Notes under the pieces: generated by a model | The model's input: the letters and a program-made list of their open reading frames with translations, nothing else | Database searches by the model: none | What the model was told of the DNA's origin: nothing | Source of the DNA: Bizionia saleffrena | GTDB lineage: Bacteria > Bacteroidota > Bacteroidia > Flavobacteriales > Flavobacteriaceae | Direction: 5' to 3' | DNA: 64,000 nt | NCBI RefSeq assembly: GCF_008086175.1 | Contig: NZ_VSKM01000009.1 | Location: 1 to 64,000, forward strand | Shown here: piece after piece, positions 1 to 7,748 of the stretch | Layout of the letters: each line of letters starts with the position of its first letter | Numbering within the stretch: position 1 is the stretch's first letter | Made by a program: the position numbers and the translations under genes

Positions 1-127
1 TAGCCTATGCTTAAAATAGTAGGTAGCTTCAATTGGTGTAAAGAGCAATTGTTGAGATGAACGTTGAACCGCCGTATACGAGACCCGTACGTACGGTGGT
101 GTGAGAGGCGCACTGGCAATCATTCGA
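1..127 (+). mobile_element. Group II intron, 3' end only (cut by window edge)
   Basis: These 127 bases are identical to positions 9581-9707, the 3' end of the complete intron further right. The segment holds the domain V hairpin (about 69-105, arms around CCGCCGTATACG and CGTACGGTGG) and the domain VI region up to GGCAAT at about 120. The rest of the intron, and any intron-encoded reverse transcriptase, would lie left of the window. The next bases diverge from the other copy, so these are two separate insertions. Confidence 0.8.
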
Positions 128-169
128 GTGGAAATTGGCTTATTCTCGGTTTACTTGCGTTTCTACTAT

Positions 170-405
170 TTATGCCTGCTCTATTATTTTAAGTGACTCG
201 AAACTTCCTAAAACTTCTGTTTTTATTAAATCCCTTTATTTTTTTACCTTTTTAAGGTTGGCTTAAAAAACTCTTTAAATTCTTCTTCGTCCGCCACGTT
301 TTAAAAATCTGAAATCGTAATTATTTCGTCAGTTTTAGATTATAATAGCAGTCATTTCCGCAATCTAATTCCCGCGCAATTCTTATAATTATATTTTGAG
401 TTAAC
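170..405 (-). pseudogene. Decayed UPF0158-family gene
   Basis: Read on the minus strand the stretch gives pieces of one protein in shifting frames: ARELDCGNDCYYNLK, then DEIITISDF, then NVADEEEFKEFFKPTL, then TEVLGSFESLKIIEQ. The order and wording match the UPF0158 family (ELDCG...YYN.KT.EI...D...F.IME). At least two frameshifts and an in-frame TAA separate the pieces, so no full product can be made. It lies directly downstream of the DUF3024 gene and overlaps its last codons. The family assignment comes from remembered motifs, not a search. Confidence 0.5.
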
Positions 406-745
406 CATAGAAACAACTATGTTTATCTTCTCTGATAATGTCGATAATATTATCTAAATGTGTTGATTTAGGAAATGGTTCATAAAGCTCCCATTTTCCG
501 CTTGCACGCATCCAATATAAATTCCATTCTTGTCTTGATTTATAAAATCTAATTTTTGCGAATTCAATATGTTGAATTTCTTTCGGGTTATTCCAAACAG
601 GACGAATTTCATACAGCACAACGACTTTACCGTCATAAGAGTATCCAAAATCGAGTTTTGCACGAATTTCTGGATTTTCCGGTCGTAATGATTCCACGTA
701 CTTTTTTATAGTCGCTTCGTTTATATCAATTGTGGTATTTCTCAT
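401..745 (-). CDS. DUF3024 family protein
   Basis: A 114-residue soluble protein with no signal peptide or membrane segment. The core RPENPEIRAKLDFGYSYDG, followed by EIRPVWNNP and YWMRASGKWELYEP, matches the DUF3024 family, whose members are small proteins of unknown biochemical role. Length is normal for the family and the frame is intact from ATG to stop. A decayed UPF0158 gene follows directly downstream, so this may be the survivor of a two-gene cassette. A copy of repeat family A (895-930) lies upstream of its start. Function is not known. Confidence 0.75.
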   Translation of the reverse strand: MRNTTIDINEATIKKYVESLRPENPEIRAKLDFGYSYDGKVVVLYEIRPVWNNPKEIQHIEFAKIRFYKSRQEWNLYWMRASGKWELYEPFPKSTHLDNIIDIIREDKHSCFYG

Positions 746-894
746 TCAGTTTCAATTTTTTTTGAGCTGGCGCAAATTTAATTATATCAGTTAAAATTGA
801 CCACTTAATTCCTATATTTAGAGCTATAGGAGTTGTTATTTTTTTATAGTTATTAAGGATGTCCTACAGCAATGTTGTTTATAAGCGTATCTTA

Positions 895-930
895 CTTAAT
901 AGCGCGTACAATATAGATAATACTTTTATC
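895..930 (+). repeat. Dispersed repeat family A, copy 1 (partial)
   Basis: Carries TTAATAGCGCGTACAATATA and the following ATAATACTT, a diverged and shortened copy of the unit seen at 10866, 11368, 16811 and 30946. As with the other copies it lies about 150-250 bases upstream of a minus-strand gene start, here the DUF3024 gene. Confidence 0.45.
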
Positions 931-1004
931 GTATGTTAAGGAAAACAGATCATTCTCAAAAGTTTTGTGTGAACTGAAATAAGATTAAGATTTTTATCAC
1001 AAAA

Positions 1005-1038
1005 AAAACCTTGTAAACATAGAGTTTACAAGGTTTTT
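1005..1038. terminator. Hairpin terminator next to the putative att site
   Basis: Perfect arms AAAACCTTGTAAAC and GTTTACAAGGTTTT around a six-base loop, with A and T runs on both sides, so it could stop transcription in either direction. It closely resembles the hairpin downstream of the tRNA-Ser gene (35607-35639), which has the same loop pattern. Confidence 0.7.
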
Positions 1039-1051
1039 GCGGAGAATGAGG
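1039..1051 (-). other. Candidate attachment site: partial copy of the tRNA-Ser 3' end
   Basis: GCGGAGAATGAGG here is identical to 35662-35674, the 3' end of the tRNA-Ser(TGA) gene, and in the same orientation. Downstream (leftward) of it is a terminator, as expected for the original downstream flank of a tRNA displaced by an integrating element. The match is only 13 bases, so this is suggestive, not proven. Confidence 0.45.
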
Positions 1052-1137
1052 AACCAACCGCGCGTTTGTTTATTATTAGTAGATTAGGTGTTTTTAATAA
1101 GTAGGGTGAACCGAATAGTGAACCGATTACTTTGATT

Positions 1138-1332
1138 CTAAATGTATTTATTTACCATATCTTCCTCAATTCCAGCGTACTCTGAAAACTCTTTAATTGT
1201 AAGAACCTGATGATCCTTCTTGTCCAAATGTATTTTTATTTTTTTAAATAAAAGGCGACTAGAGCGCTCACTTCTTCCGGTGATGCGCATAATATCTTTT
1301 GGGTAAATACATAGTCTTTTGATGCTGCTCAT
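1138..1332 (-). CDS. Small putative DNA-binding protein
   Basis: A 64-residue basic protein. The segment PKDIMRITGRSERSSRLLFKKIK followed by LTIKEFSEYAGI has the spacing of a helix-turn-helix of the excisionase/MerR kind (a 'choose the site, then test the residue' layout with two short helices). Such small proteins are often carried at the ends of integrative elements in flavobacteria. It lies just inside the putative att site at 1039-1051, with the direct repeat GTGAACCGAATAGTGAACCG (1107-1126) in its downstream flank. Function as recombination factor or regulator is inferred from position. Confidence 0.55.
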   Translation of the reverse strand: MSSIKRLCIYPKDIMRITGRSERSSRLLFKKIKIHLDKKDHQVLTIKEFSEYAGIEEDMVNKYI

Positions 1333-1481
1333 ACTTTATCCATACTTTATCTATAGTTGATAATGCTATCATCAATAGGTTTAAAATGGCAAAAAAGGCA
1401 CTTTTCGGCATATGCGGAAAGCACTTTTGGGATTGCTTATTAAAGATACGGAGTTTTGATAAAACTAAAAAACTTAGAATT

Positions 1482-2237
1482 ATGGCTAGACAAGTTGGTA
1501 TTATCAAATTAAAGGGAACTCTGGATGATATTTCCTTTTACAAGTCAAGTGATGGACATTTGGCGCGTACTAAAGGGGGGATTGACGCCAATCGTATTGC
1601 TAATGACCCTGCGTTTCAAAGAACGCGTGAAAATGGCTCTGAATTTGGTCGCGCTGGCAAGGCCGGCAAACTAATTAGAAACTCCATTCGTGTGTTGTTG
1701 CAAAACGCCAAAGACAAACGAGTGGTTAGCAGATTGACCAAAGATCTGGTGGCTATTACTAAAACGGACCTTGTGAATGCAAGAGGTGAGCGTACGGTGG
1801 AGGATGGGAATTTTAATAGCCTTTTAGGCTTTGAATTCAACCTCAACGGGAAACTAGGTTCTACCTTGTTTGCACCTCTTACTGTAGCTTTCGATCGTGT
1901 GTCAGGGAATGCCGATGTTACTCTTGCGGCTTTTAGTCCGGCGGTGCGTATTGCGGCTCCTTCAGGAACTACTCATTTCAATATTGTAATGGGTGCTGCA
2001 GAAGAGGACTTCGTTAATGAGACGTTTGTTTTTGAAACGACGAGCTCAGGGATTCTTCCTTACACGGCTCCAGATACGGCTCCTATCGCATTGAATGTCG
2101 TGCTTACTGCTAACTCGGTATTACCAGTTATTGAGGTGGTGGGCATTGAGTTCTATCAGGAAGTTAATGGGCAAATGTATCCGTTGAAAAACGGTGCATT
2201 CAACGCGCTTTCTGTAGCACTTGTAGGCACGTTGTAA
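1482..2237 (+). CDS. Conserved hypothetical protein (phage-like cassette)
   Basis: The frame is open from 1386, but the ATG at 1482 gives a 251-residue protein starting MARQVGIIKLKGTLDDISFY, which reads as a true N terminus, while the preceding codons look like untranslated leader. The N-terminal half is basic and rich in Arg and Lys, and the C-terminal half (about residues 120-251) is rich in small and beta-prone residues. No signal peptide or membrane segment. It begins a plus-strand run of four genes: its stop codon is one base from the ATG of the DUF5675 gene. Function unknown. Confidence 0.65.
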   Translation: MARQVGIIKLKGTLDDISFYKSSDGHLARTKGGIDANRIANDPAFQRTRENGSEFGRAGKAGKLIRNSIRVLLQNAKDKRVVSRLTKDLVAITKTDLVNARGERTVEDGNFNSLLGFEFNLNGKLGSTLFAPLTVAFDRVSGNADVTLAAFSPAVRIAAPSGTTHFNIVMGAAEEDFVNETFVFETTSSGILPYTAPDTAPIALNVVLTANSVLPVIEVVGIEFYQEVNGQMYPLKNGAFNALSVALVGTL

Positions 2238-2238
2238 G

Positions 2239-2634
2239 ATGGATTTATTACTCCAACGACACTATTTTAAAGAGGGTACTAATAGTGCCCTCTTTATTAA
2301 TGGGCATTTTATCTGTTTTATGATTGAATTGCCCTGGCTGAATAATAAACGGCAAGTGTCCTGTATTCCGGAAGGTGTTTATGAAGTGAAACCTCGTTTT
2401 TCCAGTCGGTTTAGGGATCATTTGCAGGTTTTGGATGTGAGCCAGCGAAATTTGATACTGATTCATCCTGCGAATGATGCTTCTAAAGAACTGGAAGGTT
2501 GTTTGGCTCCGGTAAGTCAGTTGGCAGGGATAGGAGTAGGCTGGTCTTCACGATTGGCTATGCAAAAGGTACTTTCACTTTGTCATCAAGCTTTTGAGCG
2601 CAAAGAATTTATTTCATTAACCATTAACCATTAA
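2239..2634 (+). CDS. DUF5675 family protein
   Basis: A 131-residue protein with IPEGVYEVKPRFSSRF, then ILIHPANDASKELEGCLAP, then GVGWSSRLA, which fits DUF5675, a family found in bacteria and phages. The His...Gly-Cys pattern (IHPAND, then EGCLAP) recalls the His/Cys arrangement of L,D-transpeptidase-like folds, so a role at peptidoglycan is possible but is only an inference. The start follows the upstream stop by one base, and two small membrane proteins follow it, an arrangement that looks like a lysis cassette. Confidence 0.7.
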   Translation: MDLLLQRHYFKEGTNSALFINGHFICFMIELPWLNNKRQVSCIPEGVYEVKPRFSSRFRDHLQVLDVSQRNLILIHPANDASKELEGCLAPVSQLAGIGVGWSSRLAMQKVLSLCHQAFERKEFISLTINH

Positions 2635-2652
2635 CCATTAAATCTTAAGATT

Positions 2653-2892
2653 ATGAATTTAGTAGAACGTTATAAAAAACCAACACCGAAGTTTTTCAAA
2701 TTATTACGAAACATCGGGATTGCACTAGCTACTGCAGGCGGTGCTATTATTGCTGCTCCGGTTAGTGTGCCAGCTATTGTTATTACCATTGCCACTTATA
2801 TGACCGTGGCCGGAACTGTGGCTACAGCTGTAAGTCAGGCGGTAGTTATGGATGATGAACCAAAGCTGTCATCTCGTAAAAATAACTTATAG
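2653..2892 (+). CDS. Small membrane protein, holin-like in layout
   Basis: A 79-residue protein: charged N terminus (to about residue 18), a long hydrophobic stretch with Ala/Gly/Val/Ile-rich segments (about 20-42 and 43-65, with a Pro-containing turn), and a short polar tail. This is the size and shape of a holin or a small toxin-like membrane protein. It lies 18 bases after the DUF5675 gene and is probably in the same transcript. No family is recognised with certainty. Confidence 0.5.
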   Translation: MNLVERYKKPTPKFFKLLRNIGIALATAGGAIIAAPVSVPAIVITIATYMTVAGTVATAVSQAVVMDDEPKLSSRKNNL

Positions 2893-2909
2893 AAATCGTA
2901 TAGATTAGG

Positions 2910-3104
2910 ATGTCTCAAAGCGTATCACATATTAGGTTTTCAATTTTGGGTGGCACTGCTTCTTCGGTTTGGATGCGGATCTCTTCCGAAGACCTCATTA
3001 AAACAGCTATTATGGCCGCTTTTGGGGCTGTTGTTAGTTACCTTGTTTCGCTATTGGTAAAATGCATTCATAAGCGATTAAAACGTCTCAAATTAAAAGA
3101 TTAA
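2910..3104 (+). CDS. Small single-pass membrane protein
   Basis: A 64-residue protein with one strong membrane segment (about residues 31-49, TAIMAAFGAVVSYLVSLLV) followed by a very basic tail (KRLKRLKLK). It starts 17 bases after the previous gene, and a terminator at 3116-3142 closes the run. With the two genes before it, it forms a compact unit of a DUF5675 protein plus two small membrane proteins. Function unknown. Confidence 0.45.
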   Translation: MSQSVSHIRFSILGGTASSVWMRISSEDLIKTAIMAAFGAVVSYLVSLLVKCIHKRLKRLKLKD

Positions 3105-3115
3105 CCGTATTTATT

Positions 3116-3142
3116 AAGAGCTTCCTATGGGAGCTCTTTTTT
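3116..3142 (+). terminator. Rho-independent terminator
   Basis: AAGAGCTtCC and GGgAGCTCTT arms around TAT, followed by a run of T. It ends the plus-strand cassette 1482-3104. Confidence 0.75.
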
Positions 3143-3161
3143 AATTTAAATACTCTTACTT

Positions 3162-3505
3162 ATGGACATTTCTTTAGACATTATTGATAAACGTTTTCCG
3201 CACATAGCATCGCTTTTAGAGCCCTTAATTCAGGTTCCAATACAGAAAAGGCTTCATACACAGACCCTATTGAAATACTGTCAATTACCCAACGTGCCGC
3301 CTATCTTGACGCGCGTAAATCCTCTATTTATAAATTGACATCACGTTGCAACATTCCTTTTATAAAAATAGATCAGCCATTGTCTTTTCAACAGGCAGAT
3401 ATCGACGCCTGGTTACGGGAAGGAAAACGAATAAGTACTAAAAATATCGAGAATACAGCCCCGAAACATTATTATAAGAACTGTAGAGGCTATTCGTTTG
3501 CTTAG
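3162..3505 (+). pseudogene. Frameshifted excisionase-like helix-turn-helix gene
   Basis: The ATG at 3162 opens MDISLDIIDKRFPHIASLLE. After about 3215 the protein continues one base over, as SGSNTEKASYTDPIEILSIT and then QRAAYLDARKSSIYKLTSR, ending ...NIPFIKI...QADIDAWLREGKR. The second part is the classic excisionase/MerR-like helix-turn-helix used by small DNA-binding proteins of mobile elements. One indel around 3212-3225 breaks the gene. It follows the lysis-like cassette and supports a mobile-element origin for this stretch. Confidence 0.65.
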
Positions 3506-3723
3506 AGCCCTTCCTATTATTTTTAGAACGTAAAAAAAAGAAAACGCGTTTTTTGGTGGCGTGGTGATGCTGTCACGCTTTTTGTAAAAAATGGTGCTTA
3601 TGGTATGCCGTTTGTAAAAAATAGAGCTGCCTTATGGGGCACTATTTTTTTCAAAACCTTTGGCTTGAGCTTTACAGCATTTTAGCGTTGGCCGATGGAA
3701 GCCAACTCTATTTGTGCCCTTTT

Positions 3724-4686
3724 TTATATCTTAAATTCTGTCCAAAGTGGATAGTGATCTGATATCAACCAGGATAAGCTATTATTGGTTAGCAAACGGT
3801 TTTTTAAAGCCACGTTTACAAAGTCATAATTACCTCCATTTACAAACTCCATAGATAATTTAGGTCCTTTATCATCACTATTAAACCAAGCAATTTGATC
3901 ATAGTACTTTGTTTTATTGAAAATAGACCGCGTTACCTTGTCGTTTTGTAATTGCGCTGGCACATATAACCCCTCAGATAAAAATGTTTGATCTAATAAG
4001 TCGCCACGCTTATCAATATTGAAATCTCCTAACGCAATAAAGTCTTGATGATATGCATTTACATTATCTGCCCAATCCCTAAGCCACTTTGCAATGCCAC
4101 GTAATTCTGGAATACGACTTTTCTTATTTTTACCGTAGAGAATGTGAAGCGTCACTAAAATAAATGTACGCTTGCCTGATTTGAAGCTTACCGCATAAGG
4201 TGATCTGACAAATTGATTTGACAATGCATTATCTTTAATTGAATCTTCCCATTCTTCAGGTACTACTAATTCACCTGCCAATCCTGAAAGTTGTACACGG
4301 CGCGTATCAAATATATATGCCATTCGTTCACCATTCCCAACTTTACCTTTGTTTACATCGGTTAGGATTAATGACCAATTTGCCCCTAATACTTTCAAAG
4401 TATCTCTTAAAGCACGTAGGTTATCTTTTACTTCTTGTACTGCTATAACATCAAAACGTTTTATGATTTCTGCAATACATAGAATTGAATGTAAATCTCT
4501 TTTAGGTGAATCGTCATCATCGGAATCCCATTTTCGTGTTAGGTTTCCAAATGCTCTTATGTTCCAGGTTGCAATTAGAAGGTTTCTATCTAATTGTTTA
4601 GTTGGTATTTTATTATCTAAGTCCGCTTTTAGAAGTTCTAGATTCTCTTTTACTTCTGCAGGCGGTTGTTTTAGGATTGAATTCAT
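3724..4686 (-). CDS. Endonuclease/exonuclease/phosphatase (DNase I-like) family protein
   Basis: A 320-residue protein with all landmarks of the EEP fold: IATWNIRAFG (Asn42), VIAVQEVKDN (metal-binding Glu85), a central His in VTLHILYG, ALGDFNID (catalytic Asp/Asn, about 216-219) and the C-terminal SDHYPL (Asp310-His311). There is no signal peptide, so it should act in the cytoplasm on nucleic acid or another phosphodiester or phosphomonoester. It stands alone on the minus strand, flanked by non-coding DNA. Such lone EEP proteins often occur in defence islands, but no specific role can be read here. Confidence 0.85.
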   Translation of the reverse strand: MNSILKQPPAEVKENLELLKADLDNKIPTKQLDRNLLIATWNIRAFGNLTRKWDSDDDDSPKRDLHSILCIAEIIKRFDVIAVQEVKDNLRALRDTLKVLGANWSLILTDVNKGKVGNGERMAYIFDTRRVQLSGLAGELVVPEEWEDSIKDNALSNQFVRSPYAVSFKSGKRTFILVTLHILYGKNKKSRIPELRGIAKWLRDWADNVNAYHQDFIALGDFNIDKRGDLLDQTFLSEGLYVPAQLQNDKVTRSIFNKTKYYDQIAWFNSDDKGPKLSMEFVNGGNYDFVNVALKNRLLTNNSLSWLISDHYPLWTEFKI

Positions 4687-4884
4687 ACCTCAATATAATA
4701 CTATTTGTATGTATTTACAATTGTTTGTTAAGCAGGTAATCTAAAAGGCGCGAGCCGCCTGCGAGATGAACAAGGGTGTTGTGAGTGATAGTGTGAGGTA
4801 CGAGCGCTCTCGCGACAATGTTTTACACTAGGTGGCGCTTTTTTTGATTGTTTATTGGGGAGTTTATTGGTTACGTTTTTAGGT

Positions 4885-4946
4885 AAGGGCTGTGTGTGAG
4901 AGGCGTGTTTGACTACTGGGAAACGTGGATGGAATACACAGCTCTT
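4885..4946. ncRNA. Candidate structured RNA or DNA hairpin
   Basis: AAGGGCTGTGT (4885-4895) can pair with ACACAGCTCTT (4936-4946), leaving a loop of about 40 bases that contains further short pairings. No promoter or terminator is clear, so it may instead act as a DNA structure. Confidence 0.3.
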
Positions 4947-5362
4947 ACATACATAGGAGGGAAGCGGTACCCTTTTTTCTATGGTACTGCTGGAGGACTT
5001 TTTAAGTTATGATACGGTTGCTTATTACGACTTCAAAAAACGTGACACCGTTAGACCTAAAACCTAAAGCAACGGTTGCTGCTTCTAAGCAAAACGTTTC
5101 GACTTGAAATGCGCTCTTATATCACTATATATTTGGTGAATTATGTAGGTCATTACTATTGATTGATTTCTGTTTTGATTTATCGACTTTATTGATTGCT
5201 TTGGGTTTTGGGTTGAGCCCGAAGTGACCCGCAGGCTCGCATCATATTAAATAGCAGTTTTACCCTAAACGATTAACATTGCGCTTTTAGCGCTTTCCTT
5301 ATTGGGGTTTGGAGTAAAAAAGTAGCTATGGGTGAGAAAGGAGTGTAGTGTGTGCAGTAGTG

Positions 5363-5410
5363 CAAATACATACGACCGCGAGGACGTGTCGCCGCAGTGG
5401 TTGTATTTAT
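5363..5410. other. Large imperfect palindrome, candidate transfer origin or protein site
   Basis: AAATACA ... ACC ... GGT TGTATTT arms enclose a GC-rich centre (CGCGAGGACGTGTCGCCG) with its own small GAC-GT-GTC hairpin. It is flanked by TGCA-type ends (TGCAAATACATAC and GTGTATGCA). It is not a terminator, as it has no T run. The position in gene-free DNA of an accessory island makes an oriT or recombination site possible. Confidence 0.35.
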
Positions 5411-5822
5411 GGTGTATGCAAGGCTTTAAGTTAGTAATGGATTGTAAAAGCCCTAAAGGTTGATTGTATGTTATTAGTTACTTGTAATGGTAATTTGGCT
5501 TGCAGATATGCGCTATGAAACTAAATGGAGGGACTGCCGAACACCTTATTACCTGCCACTAGAGTTTAAATTACCACTGAGTTTTCTATGGATACATGAT
5601 TGTTACTATTTTTTGTTTTACCCTCTCTATTCAGTTTATAGTACTAAAAGGAAAGATCAAAAAACTAACGTTGATAAAGTGCTATAATAATCTACTAAAA
5701 CAAGCTTTTGCCCATGCTAAACCAGAATTAATATAATAGGATATTTACAGAAGTGCTTTAGTGAAAAGTTAATGGGCTTTTACTTGTTTTTTTGCCACAG
5801 TACTTTGGTGGCAGTAGTGGTT

Positions 5823-6529
5823 TTATTTTTTTAGATACAATTTTATTCTTTTCCAAATCATTGACAAAATCTGAATGAAGGCTAAAAACAATGCAATAAT
5901 GGCAAGGATGTAGCTTTGATTTGATTTGTCTAAATATTCCTCTATCGTACTATTTTTATTATTTAACTCTTCAGATATATTTAATAAATTTTCACTTATT
6001 AGATGGTACGAGTCGCCTGCATTTTCTCGTAAGGTTATAAAAAGTTCTTTTTGCGATTCATCTAACTTGTCGAAAGGGTGTTTGTCTTTGCTTTCTAGTA
6101 AATAATATTTAAGTTCAGTAACGTATAATGAATCCTTTTTGTTTGAGGTGTAATAGTCAGATTACATATCTTCTAAAACAAATGACAGGTCTGCATTAAA
6201 ATCATAAAGGTCTTGATTTTTTATTGTATTATTTCTTATATCTAGTCTCTCCTTTTTGTCAAATATTAGTTTTAAATCAGAATAGTCGCCATCCAGTTTT
6301 ATAGCTTTCTTTAAATCATATTTTATGTTTTTAGACAACCTCAATTTCGGTGTTGAAAATGATATTATGACTAGTTTAATCATAATTGTCATTGCAAAAA
6401 TTAATAGTGGCATTATAATAAATGCCAATCTATTCATAAAAGCTAAATGTTCTTTATTGGAAAGTGTACTATCTATTTCTTTGGGAAAATATTTGTTGTT
6501 AAATTTGTCGAAATTTTTTTTAATCCCAT
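5823..6529 (-). pseudogene. Broken two-TM membrane protein gene
   Basis: Minus-strand coding runs from ATG at 6529 (MGLKK...) through an A8 run where one base too many shifts the frame, then NFDKFNNKYFPKEIDS, EHLAFMNRLAFIIMPLLIFA (membrane segment 1) to VLEDM, where a TAA at about 6162-6164 interrupts. Beyond it the same frame stays open: SDYYTSNKKDSLYVTELKYY, then a second membrane segment (YILAIIALFLAFIQILSMIW) and a basic tail to TAA at 5823. An intact gene would encode about 235 residues, with both ends in the membrane. A shorter 91-residue product from the ATG at 6437 is possible but unlikely to be functional. Confidence 0.65.
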
Positions 6530-6687
6530 TTATTTATTTCATAGATATTCTATTCTTGATTTAGAGTGCTGTTTGTCTTCATTACAGCCAAAGTTTTGTA
6601 TAAGAATAGTTGCGGGTTTGAAGGCGAGCATTTTCTGAAGGAAAACCGGGTGTGGCAAATACGTATCTACCTTTGTTTGGGTGCTAA

Positions 6688-6712
6688 GTCTTAATTATTT
6701 TTATACGGTATT
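6688..6712. repeat. Cassette-boundary-like repeat (TTATACGGT type)
   Basis: TAATTATTTTTATACGGTAT-TGG here recurs almost unchanged at 33856-33880 (TAATTATTTTTATACGGTGT-TGG). Both lie at the downstream border of isolated minus-strand genes. It is part of the pattern of short repeats separating accessory genes. Confidence 0.4.
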
Positions 6713-6721
6713 GGTAGTTGT

Positions 6722-7267
6722 TTATTTTACAATTTGTTCTATTTTCGTTCGAATGTCATCGTTATTCATATTATAATTTGATTCAAATAGAACTTTAAAG
6801 TTTTCATCAAGTATTATGATTTTTGATAGCCCTATGTATTTAGGGTTAAATTTTGTTCCTAATATATCAACTAAGAATTTATCGTATTTTTTAAATCGTC
6901 TAGACGATTCTTTGCTTTCAAGATTAAAAACGGGTAATTGGTAGTTTTTGTTCTTAAAAAAATCTAAATATACTGCTTGTCTTTTTGTTTTTGTTTCTAT
7001 ACCATAAACATAAATATTTGTATTACTCAATTTCTTTTGTAAGTTAATTATTGTTGGAATAAATTCAACACAAGGAGAACACCATGTTGCAAATGAATAA
7101 AGTATTTTGTATTTACCATTATTATGTTCGTACTTATGTAATAAATCTGTGTTTAAATCGTAAATTTTATTAATACTTAATTCCTCGTATTTTTTTATGT
7201 TTAAATATTCTTTATCCTGTGAAAATAGAAGTGTAGGAAAGAATATAAATATTATCAATACTTTCAT
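6722..7267 (-). CDS. TlpA-like thiol-disulfide oxidoreductase (thioredoxin fold)
   Basis: A 181-residue protein. Residues 1-16 form a signal peptide (MKVLIIFIFFPTLLFS, cleaved before Q). The thioredoxin active site TWCSPC (Cys63-Cys66) follows a beta strand (ILYSFA), and a cis-Pro-like turn comes later. It should act in the periplasm, reducing or shuffling disulfides of secreted proteins. It stands alone between repeats. A second, decayed redoxin gene of the same general family lies at 15744-16170. Family assignment is firm, partner unknown. Confidence 0.8.
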   Translation of the reverse strand: MKVLIIFIFFPTLLFSQDKEYLNIKKYEELSINKIYDLNTDLLHKYEHNNGKYKILYSFATWCSPCVEFIPTIINLQKKLSNTNIYVYGIETKTKRQAVYLDFFKNKNYQLPVFNLESKESSRRFKKYDKFLVDILGTKFNPKYIGLSKIIILDENFKVLFESNYNMNNDDIRTKIEQIVK

Positions 7268-7365
7268 ATTTTTATTGTTATAATTTTAAGGTGTATTATG
7301 GGTTTAAGGCATAATACACCTTGAATTATTATTAGTTTAAATTAACTGGGATTTTATACAAGATA

Positions 7366-7608
7366 TTATTGAGGTTTAACTGAATCATCTTTAATTAAAT
7401 TTATGTATTTAATTGCTTTTGACCATTGACTATTTTCTCTCTCTGTAAGCCAAGTTATAGTTTTTTCACTTAAATCTATTGCTAAATTTGATTCATAATT
7501 ATCATAATACATATGAGTTTTATTTTCTTCATCATAATGAGAATAGGTCCATTTTGCGTATATAAAGAGTAGCGCTGAAAATAAGCGATAACTATTTGGG
7601 TAAAACAC
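7366..7608 (-). CDS. Small hypothetical protein, probably a gene remnant
   Basis: An 80-codon frame with a GTG as the only usable start, located inside the repeat that begins at about 7603. The product (…WTYSHYDEENKTHMYYDNYE…) is protein-like in composition, with one weak hydrophobic stretch near the N terminus, but has no recognised domain. The start inside a repeat suggests the 5' part was replaced when the repeat or neighbouring cassette was acquired. Treat as a 3' fragment. Confidence 0.3.
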   Translation of the reverse strand: MFYPNSYRLFSALLFIYAKWTYSHYDEENKTHMYYDNYESNLAIDLSEKTITWLTERENSQWSKAIKYINLIKDDSVKPQ

Positions 7609-7738
7609 AAGCCGAATTTTTAAATTTTACTATTTATTTTGTTTTTGGGAAATCGTCAAATTTAAAAATTTGGCGACTTCGCAAAAATGCCCGAACCTTT
7701 GTGTTAGCAACGACTCGCGCTATTTTTTATATACGTTA
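7603..7738. repeat. Dispersed repeat family B, copy 1
   Basis: Core: GCCGAATTTTTAAATTTT, about 35 bases of T-rich loop, then AAATTTAAAAATTTGGCG, which can pair with the first arm into a long hairpin. It is followed by AACCTTTGTGTTAGCAACG and ATTTTTTATATACGTTAT. Copy 2 at 8937-9128 has the same order of parts. The two copies bracket the serine hydrolase gene. Confidence 0.65.
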
Positions 7739-7748
7739 TTAGTCAAGG

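Larger units (their letters stand above)
4687..5822. other. Gene-free stretch with structured non-coding sequence
   Basis: About 1.1 kb with no convincing gene. It is richer in G and C and in short inverted repeats than its surroundings, including GGCGCGAGCC near 4747, a paired segment at 4885-4946 and a palindrome at 5363-5410. A 66-codon reading frame at 5487-5687 has no start context or protein-like composition. Such stretches in mobile elements can hold transfer origins or regulatory RNAs, which is inference. Confidence 0.5.

Noticed and set aside
1386-1481. Upstream start at 1386 for the 283-codon reading frame
   Set aside because: The extra 32 codons read as leader DNA, while MARQVGIIKLKG at 1482 reads as a natural start.
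5487-5687. A 66-codon reading frame as a gene
   Set aside because: No start context, aromatic-rich but patternless sequence, and surrounding DNA is non-coding in nature.
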